Below, in pieces: positions 21,932 through 29,225 of a stretch of DNA of 38,309 bases. This DNA comes from Minisyncoccota bacterium (GTDB lineage Bacteria; Patescibacteriota; Minisyncoccia; Phycocordibacterales; Phycocordibacteraceae). Both the position numbers and the translations under genes were made by a program. The notes under the pieces are model-generated. The model was not told the origin of the DNA and did no database searches. It saw only the letters and a list, made by a program, of their open reading frames with translations. The DNA lies in contig JAQUAU010000001.1 of the NCBI GenBank assembly GCA_028687085.1, positions 1-38,309 of the forward strand, read 5' to 3'. The number at the start of each line of letters is the position of its first letter. The first letter of the stretch is position 1.

Positions 21932-22128
21932 AGAAGCTGTATCGTTCGCGCACCAATAAGATATTTGGCGGGGTAGCGGGCGGATTCGCCGAATACTTCG
22001 ACCTTGATCCGGTGATTATGCGGCTCTTCTTCTTCGGCCTCGTGTTCTCAGGAGCATTTCTCCTGGCCTATATCGCCGCGTGGATATTCGTCCCGCTCGC
22101 TCCTGAAGGAAAGGAGAACGGAATATAG
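21928..22128 (+). CDS. PspC domain protein
   Basis: A 66-residue PspC domain: KKLYRSRTNKIFGGVAGGFA followed by EYFDLDPVIMRLFF and a transmembrane helix (FLLAYIAAWIFVPLAP). PspC proteins act in envelope stress responses with PspA/B or as membrane anchors; no other Psp gene is visible here. The ATG overlaps the stop of the Cys-rich protein by 4 bases. Confidence 0.9.
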   Translation: MKKLYRSRTNKIFGGVAGGFAEYFDLDPVIMRLFFFGLVFSGAFLLAYIAAWIFVPLAPEGKENGI

Positions 22129-22153
22129 AATAATCTAGGGTACACTGTCCAGA

Positions 22154-23110
22154 ATGAAGGCTCGGATGGTTATATATCAAGCGAAGAACGGCGCAATTGA
22201 ACTGCGGGGTGATGCTTCGCGCGATACTCTGTGGGCTACACAGGCGCAGATTGCCGAAGTCTTTGGTGTTGAGCGGTCGGTCGTTACTAAACACATCAGG
22301 AATATCCTCAAAGATAAGGAACTAGAGACGCATGCAGTATGTGCAAAATTTGCACATACTGCCGCGGACGGGAAGGTCTACCAAGTCGAGCACTATAATC
22401 TCGATGCCATCATCTCGGTCGGCTACCGAGTCAATTCAAAGACCGCGACGCAGTTCAGACAATGGGCGACGAAGACGCTTCGCGAACATATAACGAAAGG
22501 ATATACGCTTAACCGAAAGCGGATTGGCGCGAACTACGTCGCTTTTATGAAAGCTGTGGGAGATATTCAAGCGCTCTTGCCGGAGCATGTCGCCCTCGAC
22601 CCAAAGAACATTCTGGAACTCGTGAAGGAGTTTTCAACGGTCTGGGTGTCGCTTGATGCGTACGACAAGGAGAAACTTACCGTAGTCGGCACAACAAAGC
22701 GCGCAATTAAGCTCACTGGATTGGAACTCGAAGAGACTATCGCGGATCTTCGTGCAGAGCTCATGAGAAAAGCGGAGGCTACTGAACTGTTCGCTCAGGA
22801 GAGGACAAAGGGAAGCGTCGAAGGAATCGTGGGGAACGTCATGCAGTCGTTTGGCGGCAGGCCCGTGTATCCGACTATTGAAGAAAAAGCGGCTCACCTG
22901 CTCTACTTCATGGTTAAAAATCACCCCTTTACCGACGGTAATAAGCGTTCGGGAGCGTTCTCGTTCATCTGGTTCTTGCGAAAGGCGAAAGTGAAAACGG
23001 CTCGGAACATCAATCCGGGCGCGCTTACGGCGCTCACTCTCTTGATCGCTGAAAGTAATCCAAAACGAAAGGATCAAATGGTCGCGCTTATCACTCAAAT
23101 CTTAAAATGA
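22154..23110 (+). CDS. RhuM-Fic protein (Doc-type active site)
   Basis: A 318-residue protein: the N-terminal half is a RhuM (virulence protein) domain with an HTH-like segment (WATQAQIAEVFGVERSVVTKH) and YNLDAIISVGYRVNS; the C-terminal third is a Fic/Doc domain with HPFTDGNKRSG near residues 257-267. Lys in place of Gly in the GNxR part is the Doc form, which phosphorylates rather than AMPylates in phage P1 Doc. TACACT ends 7 bases before the ATG. It overlaps the exonuclease gene by 4 bases. A toxin-like or defence role is inferred. A 14-bp inverted repeat lies inside the gene (22334-22362). Confidence 0.88.
   Translation: MKARMVIYQAKNGAIELRGDASRDTLWATQAQIAEVFGVERSVVTKHIRNILKDKELETHAVCAKFAHTAADGKVYQVEHYNLDAIISVGYRVNSKTATQFRQWATKTLREHITKGYTLNRKRIGANYVAFMKAVGDIQALLPEHVALDPKNILELVKEFSTVWVSLDAYDKEKLTVVGTTKRAIKLTGLELEETIADLRAELMRKAEATELFAQERTKGSVEGIVGNVMQSFGGRPVYPTIEEKAAHLLYFMVKNHPFTDGNKRSGAFSFIWFLRKAKVKTARNINPGALTALTLLIAESNPKRKDQMVALITQILK
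22334..22362. repeat. Perfect 14-bp inverted repeat inside the RhuM-Fic gene
   Basis: GCAGTATGTGCAAA and TTTGCACATACTGC are separated by one A. In RNA this is a 13-bp hairpin with a 3-base loop about 180 bases into the coding region; in DNA it is a strong repressor-type palindrome. Confidence 0.85.
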
Positions 23111-23826
23111 AGCATATCTTCTTCGACACCGAGACGACCGGCAATGGCGATAAGGACCGGCTTGTTCAGCTTGCGGTAAAGGAGCGGTTTATCGACGAGC
23201 CTCTCGTAAACGCCACCTACAAGCCGCCGGTCGCGATCTCGATCGAGTCGATGGCGATTCACCATATCACCGAGCGGATGGTAGCGAGTAGGCCGGCGTT
23301 TACCGACGCGCCGGAGTATGGGAGTGTGAAGGATCTCTTTGAGAGCGCTGAGACGATCGCGATCGCGCACAACGCGGCCTTCGACGTGGCGATGCTCGCG
23401 CGCGAGGGTATCACCCCGCGTCAGACCATCTGCACCTACAAGGTCGCCTACGCGCTCGACCCTGATGACGTGATGCCGAACTATCGGCTCCAGTACTTGC
23501 GCTATCTGCTCGACCTCGATGTTGAGGCCGAGGCGCACGACGCCTGGGGCGATGTGCTCGTCTTGGAGGCGCTCTTCGAACGGCTCCTCGATAAGATGAA
23601 GGAGCGGCACGGGACCGAGGAGGCCGCGCTCGAAGCGATGCTCGAGATCTCGGCGCGGCCGCTCCTCTTCACGACGCTCCGCTTCGGCAAATATAACGGC
23701 AAGCGGCTCGAGGACGTGGTGAAGACCGATCGCAGTTACCTCGAATGGTTGCTGAAAGAGAAGGAGCAAAATCCAGCAGGAGAGGCAGATTGGATATACA
23801 CGCTCAGGCAGTATCTGGGGAGGTAG
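23107..23826 (+). CDS. DEDD-family 3'-5' exonuclease with C-terminal DUF3820-like domain
   Basis: A 239-residue protein. Exonuclease motif I is FFDTETTG (residues 5-12), motif II AHNAAFDVAML, and motif III HDAWGDVLVL with the HxxxxD pattern of DEDDh enzymes. About residues 190-225 (LLFTTLRFGKYNGKRLEDVV, then YLEWLLK) match the DUF3820-type module often following exonuclease X-like domains. It likely trims DNA or RNA 3' ends in repair. Start overlaps the RhuM-Fic stop (ATGA), so the pair is co-translated. The same fusion is common in Patescibacteria as a housekeeping repair nuclease. Confidence 0.88.
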   Translation: MKHIFFDTETTGNGDKDRLVQLAVKERFIDEPLVNATYKPPVAISIESMAIHHITERMVASRPAFTDAPEYGSVKDLFESAETIAIAHNAAFDVAMLAREGITPRQTICTYKVAYALDPDDVMPNYRLQYLRYLLDLDVEAEAHDAWGDVLVLEALFERLLDKMKERHGTEEAALEAMLEISARPLLFTTLRFGKYNGKRLEDVVKTDRSYLEWLLKEKEQNPAGEADWIYTLRQYLGR

Positions 23827-23865
23827 AAGCGGTATACTAGGGGCATTAGCCATCAGTAACCCATT

Positions 23866-24237
23866 ATGGACATTTCACTCGTTATCGCGAAAGTGTTGGG
23901 GGTGTATCTGGTTGTCAGCGGTCTCTTTCTTATCTTCCGCGGTAAGACGGTCCCGCATCTCTTGAAGGACTTTTTCGGCCATCCGGCCGTCGTGTATCTC
24001 ACAGGCGTTATCCTCATCTTTCTCTCGACGCTCATGTTGCTCGAGAATAATATCTGGGACGGCACGTGGCGCACGATCATTACGATATTCCTCTGGCTCG
24101 TCCTCTTGAAGGGTTTGGCCTATATCTTCGTTCCTGATGCGCTCCAGAAGTTTGCGAACAAGAAGCTCCTCGAGATGGTAAGCGCCTACGGCCTTATCGC
24201 GATTATCGCCGGCGTCTCGCTCTTCTATCTCGGCTGA
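23866..24237 (+). CDS. Four-helix hypothetical membrane protein
   Basis: A 123-residue protein with hydrophobic helices near 5-24, 42-60, 68-87 and 103-121. No family is recognised. A TATACT box at 23833-23838 precedes it by 27 bases, so it may have a short leader; no Shine-Dalgarno is seen. It is followed by two more small membrane proteins. Confidence 0.78.
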   Translation: MDISLVIAKVLGVYLVVSGLFLIFRGKTVPHLLKDFFGHPAVVYLTGVILIFLSTLMLLENNIWDGTWRTIITIFLWLVLLKGLAYIFVPDALQKFANKKLLEMVSAYGLIAIIAGVSLFYLG

Positions 24238-24289
24238 TTCTTCTCGGGTGAGATTGCTGAAGGCGCCCTAGTAGCGGTACTATACGAGC

Positions 24290-24667
24290 ATGATTACCTG
24301 GACCATTGAATTCTTCGACAAGCTCGAAGACAAGATACGCATCGCGCTCAGCCATCGCCCGATCTCCTACGCGATTATCGGCGGCGTCGGCATTATCCTC
24401 TTCTGGAAGGGTGTGTGGGAGACCGCCGAATATTTCCCGATGCTCTTCGGTCCGGCCTCAGCTATTCTCGGTGTCGTGATACTGCTGCTTACGGGACTCA
24501 TGGTCTCGTTCTTCGTCGGCGACAGCATTATCCTCTCAGGCGTCAATCGAGAGAAGAAGCTGGTAGAGAAGACCGAGGGCGAGGTGCGTTCTGAATGGGA
24601 TGTAGATAAACACATCTTGAAGAAGCTCGAAGATATCGAAGCAGAGTTGAAGAAGATGCAGGAGTAG
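24290..24667 (+). CDS. Two-helix membrane protein with charged C-terminal tail
   Basis: A 125-residue protein with two transmembrane helices (about 26-44 and 55-80) and a cytoplasmic C-terminal helix rich in Lys and Glu (KKLEDIEAELKKMQE) likely to form a coiled coil. No family is recognised. TACTAT ends 6 bases before the ATG, matching the leaderless pattern. Confidence 0.78.
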   Translation: MITWTIEFFDKLEDKIRIALSHRPISYAIIGGVGIILFWKGVWETAEYFPMLFGPASAILGVVILLLTGLMVSFFVGDSIILSGVNREKKLVEKTEGEVRSEWDVDKHILKKLEDIEAELKKMQE

Positions 24668-24710
24668 GCGCTGCATATGCACCTGCGCATCGGCTGATAC
24701 GATAGAAGAA

Positions 24711-24926
24711 ATGAAACCTACAGAGACGCATCGTCGTTCACTCACAAAGTCGGTCAGCTATCGCGTGCTCAGTCTCAGCGTCGATGCGTGTGTCGCTTAT
24801 TTTTTTACTCGCGACGTCGCGCTCTCGGCCGGCATCGTGATTCTCGTCAACGCCTATAGCACCTTTCTCTACTACTTCCACGAGCGCATCTGGGCGCACG
24901 TTCGCTGGGGCCGCCAGCCGAACTAA
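24711..24926 (+). CDS. DUF2061 membrane protein
   Basis: A 71-residue protein matching DUF2061 in outline: SLTKSVSYRVLS near the start, a central helix and FLYYFHERIWAHVRWG at the end, with conserved His-Glu-Arg. Role unknown in the family. TACGAT ends 7 bases before the ATG. Its stop abuts the stop of the convergent pseudouridine synthase gene with no gap, so transcripts overlap. Confidence 0.88.
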   Translation: MKPTETHRRSLTKSVSYRVLSLSVDACVAYFFTRDVALSAGIVILVNAYSTFLYYFHERIWAHVRWGRQPN

Positions 24927-25634
24927 CTACTTCATCCCAATGTGGGCGAGAAAGGTGGCGAGCTCATCGCCCTCGATGGCGCGCCACTCGCCCGGCTCGA
25001 TGCCGTCGAGTCGGATATTTAAAATGCGCACGCGCTCGAGCTCCTGGACCGTGTTGTGCATCGCAGAGACCATGCGGCGTATCTGATGTTTCTTGCCCTC
25101 GGTCAGCGTGATATTGAAACTCTTCGGCCCTGTCTTGCGCACCACGCAGGGTGCCGTGAGATAGCCCTCGATGTTGACGCCCGCCTCCATCACCTTCTTG
25201 AAGCTCTCGCGCAAGGGCTCGCTCACGCGCACCCGATACTCCTTGTCGTGCTCGTAGTTCGGCGAGAGCAAGCGGTCGGTCACGCGGCCGTCGTTGGTGA
25301 GGATGATAAGCCCGCTCGAATCCTTGTCGAGGCGGCCGACCGGGAACACGTCCTTGGGGAGCGAGACGCTCTGCTTGATGTCCTTTTCTCCCATCTGCGG
25401 CGAGTGGGTGATAACGCCGACCGGCTTGTGGTAGGCGAAGTAGAGATACTTTTTGGTCGAACCGCCGCCGCGCATCTCGACCTTGTCGCCCTTTTGTACC
25501 TTGTCGCCAAGAAGGGCGACACGGCCATTAATAAGCACCTTTCCTCGAGCGATCATCTCGTCGGCGCCTCGGCGCGTCGAAATACCCTCGTGGGCGAGGT
25601 ACTTATTGATGCGCATCGGATACTCATTTTCCAT
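24927..25634 (-). CDS. 16S/23S rRNA pseudouridine synthase, RsuA/RluB/RluF type
   Basis: A 235-residue enzyme isomerising uridine in rRNA. An S4 RNA-binding domain (residues 7-60, MRINKYLAHEGISTRRGADE) precedes the catalytic domain, where GRLDKDSSGLIILTND carries the catalytic Asp (in RLDKDSSG). Later EGKKHQIRRM is the family KxxQIRRM motif. Whether it acts on 16S or 23S rRNA cannot be told. TATAGT ends 6 bases before the ATG. Convergent with the DUF2061 gene. Confidence 0.93.
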   Translation of the reverse strand: MENEYPMRINKYLAHEGISTRRGADEMIARGKVLINGRVALLGDKVQKGDKVEMRGGGSTKKYLYFAYHKPVGVITHSPQMGEKDIKQSVSLPKDVFPVGRLDKDSSGLIILTNDGRVTDRLLSPNYEHDKEYRVRVSEPLRESFKKVMEAGVNIEGYLTAPCVVRKTGPKSFNITLTEGKKHQIRRMVSAMHNTVQELERVRILNIRLDGIEPGEWRAIEGDELATFLAHIGMK

Positions 25635-25635
25635 C

Positions 25636-25728
25636 TCGGCACTATACGACTATTTTCGTTGGTAATCCAACGAGCAAATAGAAGTGCCGAAAATGAGCAC
25701 ATTTTCGGCCTGGCTTTTCAATTATTAG
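25636..25728 (+). promoter_or_regulatory. Candidate attenuator-like leader of the ABC-F gene, with an 11-codon open frame
   Basis: Structure I: TCGGCAC (25636-25642) with GTGCCGA (25684-25690), enclosing CTATTT/AAATAG and CGTTGG/CCAACG. Structure II: GCCGAAAATG (25686-25695) with CATTTTCGGC (25700-25709). The two share 25686-25690, so they exclude each other. ATG at 25693 opens a frame MSTFSAWLFNY ending at TAG 25728, 22 bases before the ABC-F ATG. A clear plus-strand promoter is not visible; TATACG at 25643 would start too late for structure I. Confidence 0.45.
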
Positions 25729-25750
25729 CGAAATAGGTTAGGGTGAGCAG

Positions 25751-27211
25751 ATGGCCAAAGAAGAAAGCGTTATACGCTTCGAAGAAGTGTCGTTTGAATA
25801 CGGGCACAACAAACCGATCCTCGAGGAGGTAGACTTCGCGCTGCGCCGCGGGATGAAGATGGCCGTGATGGGCCAGAACGGCGCGGGGAAGTCGACCCTC
25901 TTTAGCTTGATGACCGGCGAACGCAAGCCCGAGAGCGGCGAGATACACGTGAGCCACGGTATGAAAGTCTCGATAGCGGCGCAGGTGATCCCGCGCGAGA
26001 AGATGGACCTCACCGTGCGTGACTTCTTCTCTTCTTATTTTGACAAAAAGGTATACGACATCGACCCGAAGATTGATGCCGTGCTCGAGGTGGTGAACCT
26101 GAAAGGTCATGAGAAACTGCATGACCGAACGGTAAAGAGCTTCTCGGGCGGACAGCAGGCGCGGCTCCTTCTCGCCTCGGCACTTATCCAAGACCCAGAC
26201 CTCCTGCTTCTCGATGAGCCGACGAACAATCTCGACAAGGCCGGTATCGAGCACCTCACTAAGTTTCTCGTGGACTATTCCGGCACCTGCGTCGTGATCT
26301 CGCACGATGCAGAGTTCCTCAACGCGTTTACGACCGGCGTCCTCTATCTCGACGTCTTCACCCGTAAGATCGAGCAGTACCCGGGCAACTATCACGACGT
26401 GCAGCGGGATATCCTGATGCGCATCGACAAAGAGAACCGCAAGAACGCCCAGCTCGAGAAGAAGATTCAAGAAAATAAAGACAAGGCGAACTTCTTTGCG
26501 CAGAAGGGCGGCAAGATGCGCCTCGTCGCCAAGAAGATGCGCACCGAGGTCGAGGAGATGGAGGAGGCGAAGGTGGATGTGCGCAAAGAGGATAAGACTA
26601 TCCGCCCCTTCATCATCCCCGCACAAGAAGAGTTAAGTGGTGTCCTCTTCGAGCTCAGCTCCTACACAATCCCGCACGGTAAGAAGCCTTTAGTAAAGAA
26701 GGCGCGCGTCTCGCTGCGCAAAAACGAGCACCTCTTGCTTAAAGGTCCAAACGGTATCGGCAAGAGCACACTCCTGGAGGCGATCGCGAAAGGGGTCGCC
26801 GAGGGGGCGACGATAAGCGAGGGAGTGAAGGTCGGGTACTATCGCCAAGACTTCTCGACGCTCGACTTCGAACAGACGGTCTTTGATGCGCTCATGAACG
26901 TTATGGGACAACCAGATGAGAAGCGATTGCGCTCGGTGGCCGCGAGCTTCCTTATCACAGGCGACACGATCTATATGAAGATCGGCAGCCTCTCAGAAGG
27001 GCAGAAGGGCTTGGTTGCCTTTGCCTCGCTCGTCTTGGAGCGGCCCGGGCTCCTGATCCTCGACGAGCCGACCAACCACATCAACTTTCGTCATCTGCCG
27101 AGCATCGCCACAGCGCTCGACCAGTATGCCGGGGCGATGATCCTCGTCTCGCACGTGCCCGAATTCGTCGCCCAAATCCGTATCGACGAGATCCTCGACT
27201 TGGAGAAATGA
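25751..27211 (+). CDS. ABC-F family ATPase
   Basis: A 486-residue soluble protein with two ABC domains and no membrane part, as in ribosome-acting ABC-F translation factors or antibiotic-resistance proteins. Domain 1: Walker A GQNGAGKST, signature FSGGQQAR, Walker B LLLLDEPTNNLD. The Lys/Glu-rich linker helices (about 215-285) form the P-site tRNA interaction motif region. Domain 2: Walker A GPNGIGKST, a degenerate signature LSEGQKG, Walker B LLILDEPTNHIN. Subgroup cannot be fixed. Its last 17 residues are encoded a second time at 27765-27818. Confidence 0.92.
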   Translation: MAKEESVIRFEEVSFEYGHNKPILEEVDFALRRGMKMAVMGQNGAGKSTLFSLMTGERKPESGEIHVSHGMKVSIAAQVIPREKMDLTVRDFFSSYFDKKVYDIDPKIDAVLEVVNLKGHEKLHDRTVKSFSGGQQARLLLASALIQDPDLLLLDEPTNNLDKAGIEHLTKFLVDYSGTCVVISHDAEFLNAFTTGVLYLDVFTRKIEQYPGNYHDVQRDILMRIDKENRKNAQLEKKIQENKDKANFFAQKGGKMRLVAKKMRTEVEEMEEAKVDVRKEDKTIRPFIIPAQEELSGVLFELSSYTIPHGKKPLVKKARVSLRKNEHLLLKGPNGIGKSTLLEAIAKGVAEGATISEGVKVGYYRQDFSTLDFEQTVFDALMNVMGQPDEKRLRSVAASFLITGDTIYMKIGSLSEGQKGLVAFASLVLERPGLLILDEPTNHINFRHLPSIATALDQYAGAMILVSHVPEFVAQIRIDEILDLEK

Positions 27212-27216
27212 ACGAC

Positions 27217-27681
27217 CTACCTTTTTTGAAGGATCAATGGAGTTGCGTACAAAACACCCAGGGTCAATAACAGTGTCACAACAATTATAAAAGATTTAGA
27301 AAGACCACCAGAGGCATTTTTACCCGTTCCATAGAAAAATTGAAGAAGGGCTCCAATTGCAGCAAAACAGAGCATAATAATTACGAATAATGTTGGAGTG
27401 AATGTGTTGTTAAACATCAACTCAAAGAATGGAATCGAAGAAAACATAATCAAAACCATAACAATAAAGAACACCAAAACAGCTCCCATTAACCGGTCTA
27501 TGATCGTCTCTTGGCCAGGCGCTGGAAATTCGTTTCGAAATCGTTGATGAGTTGCCGCTCCTCCCACGCAGCCAGCAATAATCAGAAGTATTATTTGGAG
27601 AGGTTGGTTAAGTCTGAGGGCGACTACAATAAGGACGGTTGCAATCAGCCAAAGGGTATTTGCCCGTGTCCAAAGTTTCAT
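27217..27681 (-). CDS. AT-rich hypothetical membrane protein
   Basis: A 154-residue protein with about five hydrophobic helices (5-22, 27-42, 64-82, 92-113, 131-150). No family is recognised. It is on the opposite strand to its neighbours, begins 5 bases after the ABC-F stop and is much more AT-rich than the surrounding genes. The repeated ABC-F C-terminal sequence on its far side suggests it arrived with a recombination event at the ABC-F 3' end. A TATACT box lies about 20 bases upstream of the ATG. Confidence 0.75.
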   Translation of the reverse strand: MKLWTRANTLWLIATVLIVVALRLNQPLQIILLIIAGCVGGAATHQRFRNEFPAPGQETIIDRLMGAVLVFFIVMVLIMFSSIPFFELMFNNTFTPTLFVIIMLCFAAIGALLQFFYGTGKNASGGLSKSFIIVVTLLLTLGVLYATPLILQKR

Positions 27682-27764
27682 ATTGCTAGAACAATAACAT
27701 TAGTATAAAGGTCAGAATATCAAATATCCCCAATGAGCAGCGTGAATTATTCCCACTGCTCGCA

Positions 27765-27818
27765 CCGGAATTTGTGGCGCAGATACGCATTGACGAGATA
27801 CTCGATCTAGAAAAATAA
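27765..27818 (+). pseudogene. Remnant of a second ABC-F 3' end
   Basis: In frame, PEFVAQIRIDEILDLEK and a stop are encoded here, identical in protein to the last 17 residues of the ABC-F at 25751-27211. At the DNA level 12 of the 17 codons differ, all synonymously, and the stop is TAA rather than TGA. The frame is open back to a TAG near 27689 but has no ATG, and the residues before (QRELFPLLA) do not match the ABC-F gene. It is the tail of a diverged homologue, not a recent copy. Confidence 0.75.
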
Positions 27819-27828
27819 GGTCCGAGAA

Positions 27829-28398
27829 TCAGAATGATCGTGCGATGAGGCCGATCGCGACGATACCGAGAAAGTTGAAGACAAACGAGAGCAGGGCGAA
27901 GAAGCGCACGCGCATCTTCGAGAAGCCGAGGACGGCGATGCCGAGTTCGTCGGGCAAGGGAGAGGCGAGGATGAATCCGCCGACGAAGAACGTAATCCAC
28001 CTGAAGAAGCGGCGCTTGAACAAGAGATGAAAGCGCCGCCAGATGCTCTCGTGCATCAATATCTCGGACACATGCTCCGAGAAGCGGTCGCGGACGAATC
28101 GAAAGATGATAAGGTCGCCGATCACCGCTCCCACCGCTCCGAAGAGCGCCGTGCTCCAGATGCCCTGCAGGAGCGATATCTCTCCGAGAGCTGCGATGGC
28201 GGGGGCTGTCGTGAAGATGGAGGTGAAGAATGAGCCGGCGATGAAGGCGCCCCAGATCCCTTTCTCTCCTGAGGCCGCAAGGAGGCCGCTGAGCGCACTG
28301 GTGCGCACCAGGAGCACGGCGATGAGCACGCTGAGCACCACAAGACCGATGTCCTGCAGAATGTGGTTCTCGCCGTTGTTCCGTCTCTTCGTTTTCAT
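27829..28398 (-). CDS. VTT/DedA-like small membrane protein
   Basis: A 189-residue protein with about five hydrophobic segments. The pattern of two half-helices around GAVGAVIGDLIIFRFVRDRF and a later GGFILASPLPDELGIAVLGF recalls VTT (SNARE-associated, DedA-like) or small multidrug export proteins, but the match is by outline only. TACACT ends 7 bases before the ATG. It is divergent from the ABC exporter operon and shares the palindrome at 28403. Confidence 0.72.
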   Translation of the reverse strand: MKTKRRNNGENHILQDIGLVVLSVLIAVLLVRTSALSGLLAASGEKGIWGAFIAGSFFTSIFTTAPAIAALGEISLLQGIWSTALFGAVGAVIGDLIIFRFVRDRFSEHVSEILMHESIWRRFHLLFKRRFFRWITFFVGGFILASPLPDELGIAVLGFSKMRVRFFALLSFVFNFLGIVAIGLIARSF

Positions 28399-28402
28399 TT
28401 CG

Positions 28403-28416
28403 TACAGTGTACTGTA
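28403..28416. promoter_or_regulatory. Palindromic site between divergent genes
   Basis: TACAGT and ACTGTA flank a central GT. The minus-strand -10 box TACACT (28406-28411) lies inside it, so a bound repressor would block the VTT-like gene. A plus-strand TACAAT follows near 28430 for the ABC genes. Confidence 0.5.
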
Positions 28417-28448
28417 TCTGCGACGTGCTACAATCCACCTCTATTTAC

Positions 28449-29225
28449 ATGACTGACCTCGCACTTGAAATTAATAATCTCGAGAAGACGTATGCCGGCG
28501 GTACACGGGCGCTGAATGGTGTCTCACTTGCCGTACCGCAAGGCGACTTCTTCGCCCTGCTTGGCCCCAACGGGGCGGGGAAGACGACGCTCATCGGCAT
28601 CGTGACCGGACTCGTGAACTCGACCGCAGGGACAGTCTCGGTATTCGGCATCGACGCCGCCCGCTCCCCGGAGCAATCGCGGGCGACTATCGGCCTCGTG
28701 CCGCAAGAGGTCAACGTGAATCCGTTTGAAAAGCCGCTCGATATTCTCGTCAATCAGGCGGGCTACTACGGCATCTCGCGCGCGGTCGCCGTCCCGCGCG
28801 CCAAGCAGATACTGAAAGACCTCGGGCTCCACGACAAAGGCGGTATGCCTTCTTCTCAGCTCTCGGGCGGGATGAAGCGCCGGCTTATGATTGCGCGCGG
28901 CATCATCCACGAGCCGAAACTGCTGATTCTGGACGAGCCGACGGCTGGTGTAGATGTGGAACTGCGCCGGAGCATGTGGGACTACCTCACCGGGCTCACG
29001 AAGAAGGGTGTCACCATTATCCTCACGACGCACTACCTCGAAGAGGCGGAACAGCTCGCCAAACACGTGGCGATAATCAACAAAGGAGACATCGTGGAGC
29101 AGGGGACGATGGAAGAAGTGCTCGCGAAGCACCCCTCGACTCCGCTCGGGGCAGGCGATGAGGGAAAGTACCGAGGGGGTAAATTGGAGGAAGTGTTCTT
29201 GAAGCTCACGCAGAATCCGACATGA
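28449..29225 (+). CDS. ABC-2 type exporter ATP-binding protein
   Basis: A 258-residue ATPase of the YadG/drug-exporter class: Walker A GPNGAGKTT, Q-loop LVPQE, signature LSGGMKRR, Walker B LLILDEPTAGVD and switch His in TTHYLEEAE. Near residues 229-236 the sequence PSTPLGAG is encoded by a palindromic repeat also found in the cfa gene, an in-frame insertion before the final LEEVFLKLT. The permease gene overlaps the stop by 4 bases. Substrate unknown. Confidence 0.93.
   Translation: MTDLALEINNLEKTYAGGTRALNGVSLAVPQGDFFALLGPNGAGKTTLIGIVTGLVNSTAGTVSVFGIDAARSPEQSRATIGLVPQEVNVNPFEKPLDILVNQAGYYGISRAVAVPRAKQILKDLGLHDKGGMPSSQLSGGMKRRLMIARGIIHEPKLLILDEPTAGVDVELRRSMWDYLTGLTKKGVTIILTTHYLEEAEQLAKHVAIINKGDIVEQGTMEEVLAKHPSTPLGAGDEGKYRGGKLEEVFLKLTQNPT
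29131..29158 (+). repeat. Palindromic REP-like element inside a coding region, copy A
   Basis: ACCCCTCGACTCCGCTCGGG continuing GCAGGCGA, 28 bases identical to 32541-32568. It belongs to the CCCTTCGACTNCGCTCAGGG-type family spread over many bacterial genomes. It is in frame and adds PSTPLGAG. Confidence 0.85.

Noticed and set aside
29130..29160. Minus-strand frames giving ACPERSRG-type peptides here and at 32541
   Set aside because: These are antisense translations of the palindromic repeat inside the ABC ATPase and cfa genes; the peptide is a familiar artefact of that repeat, not a protein.
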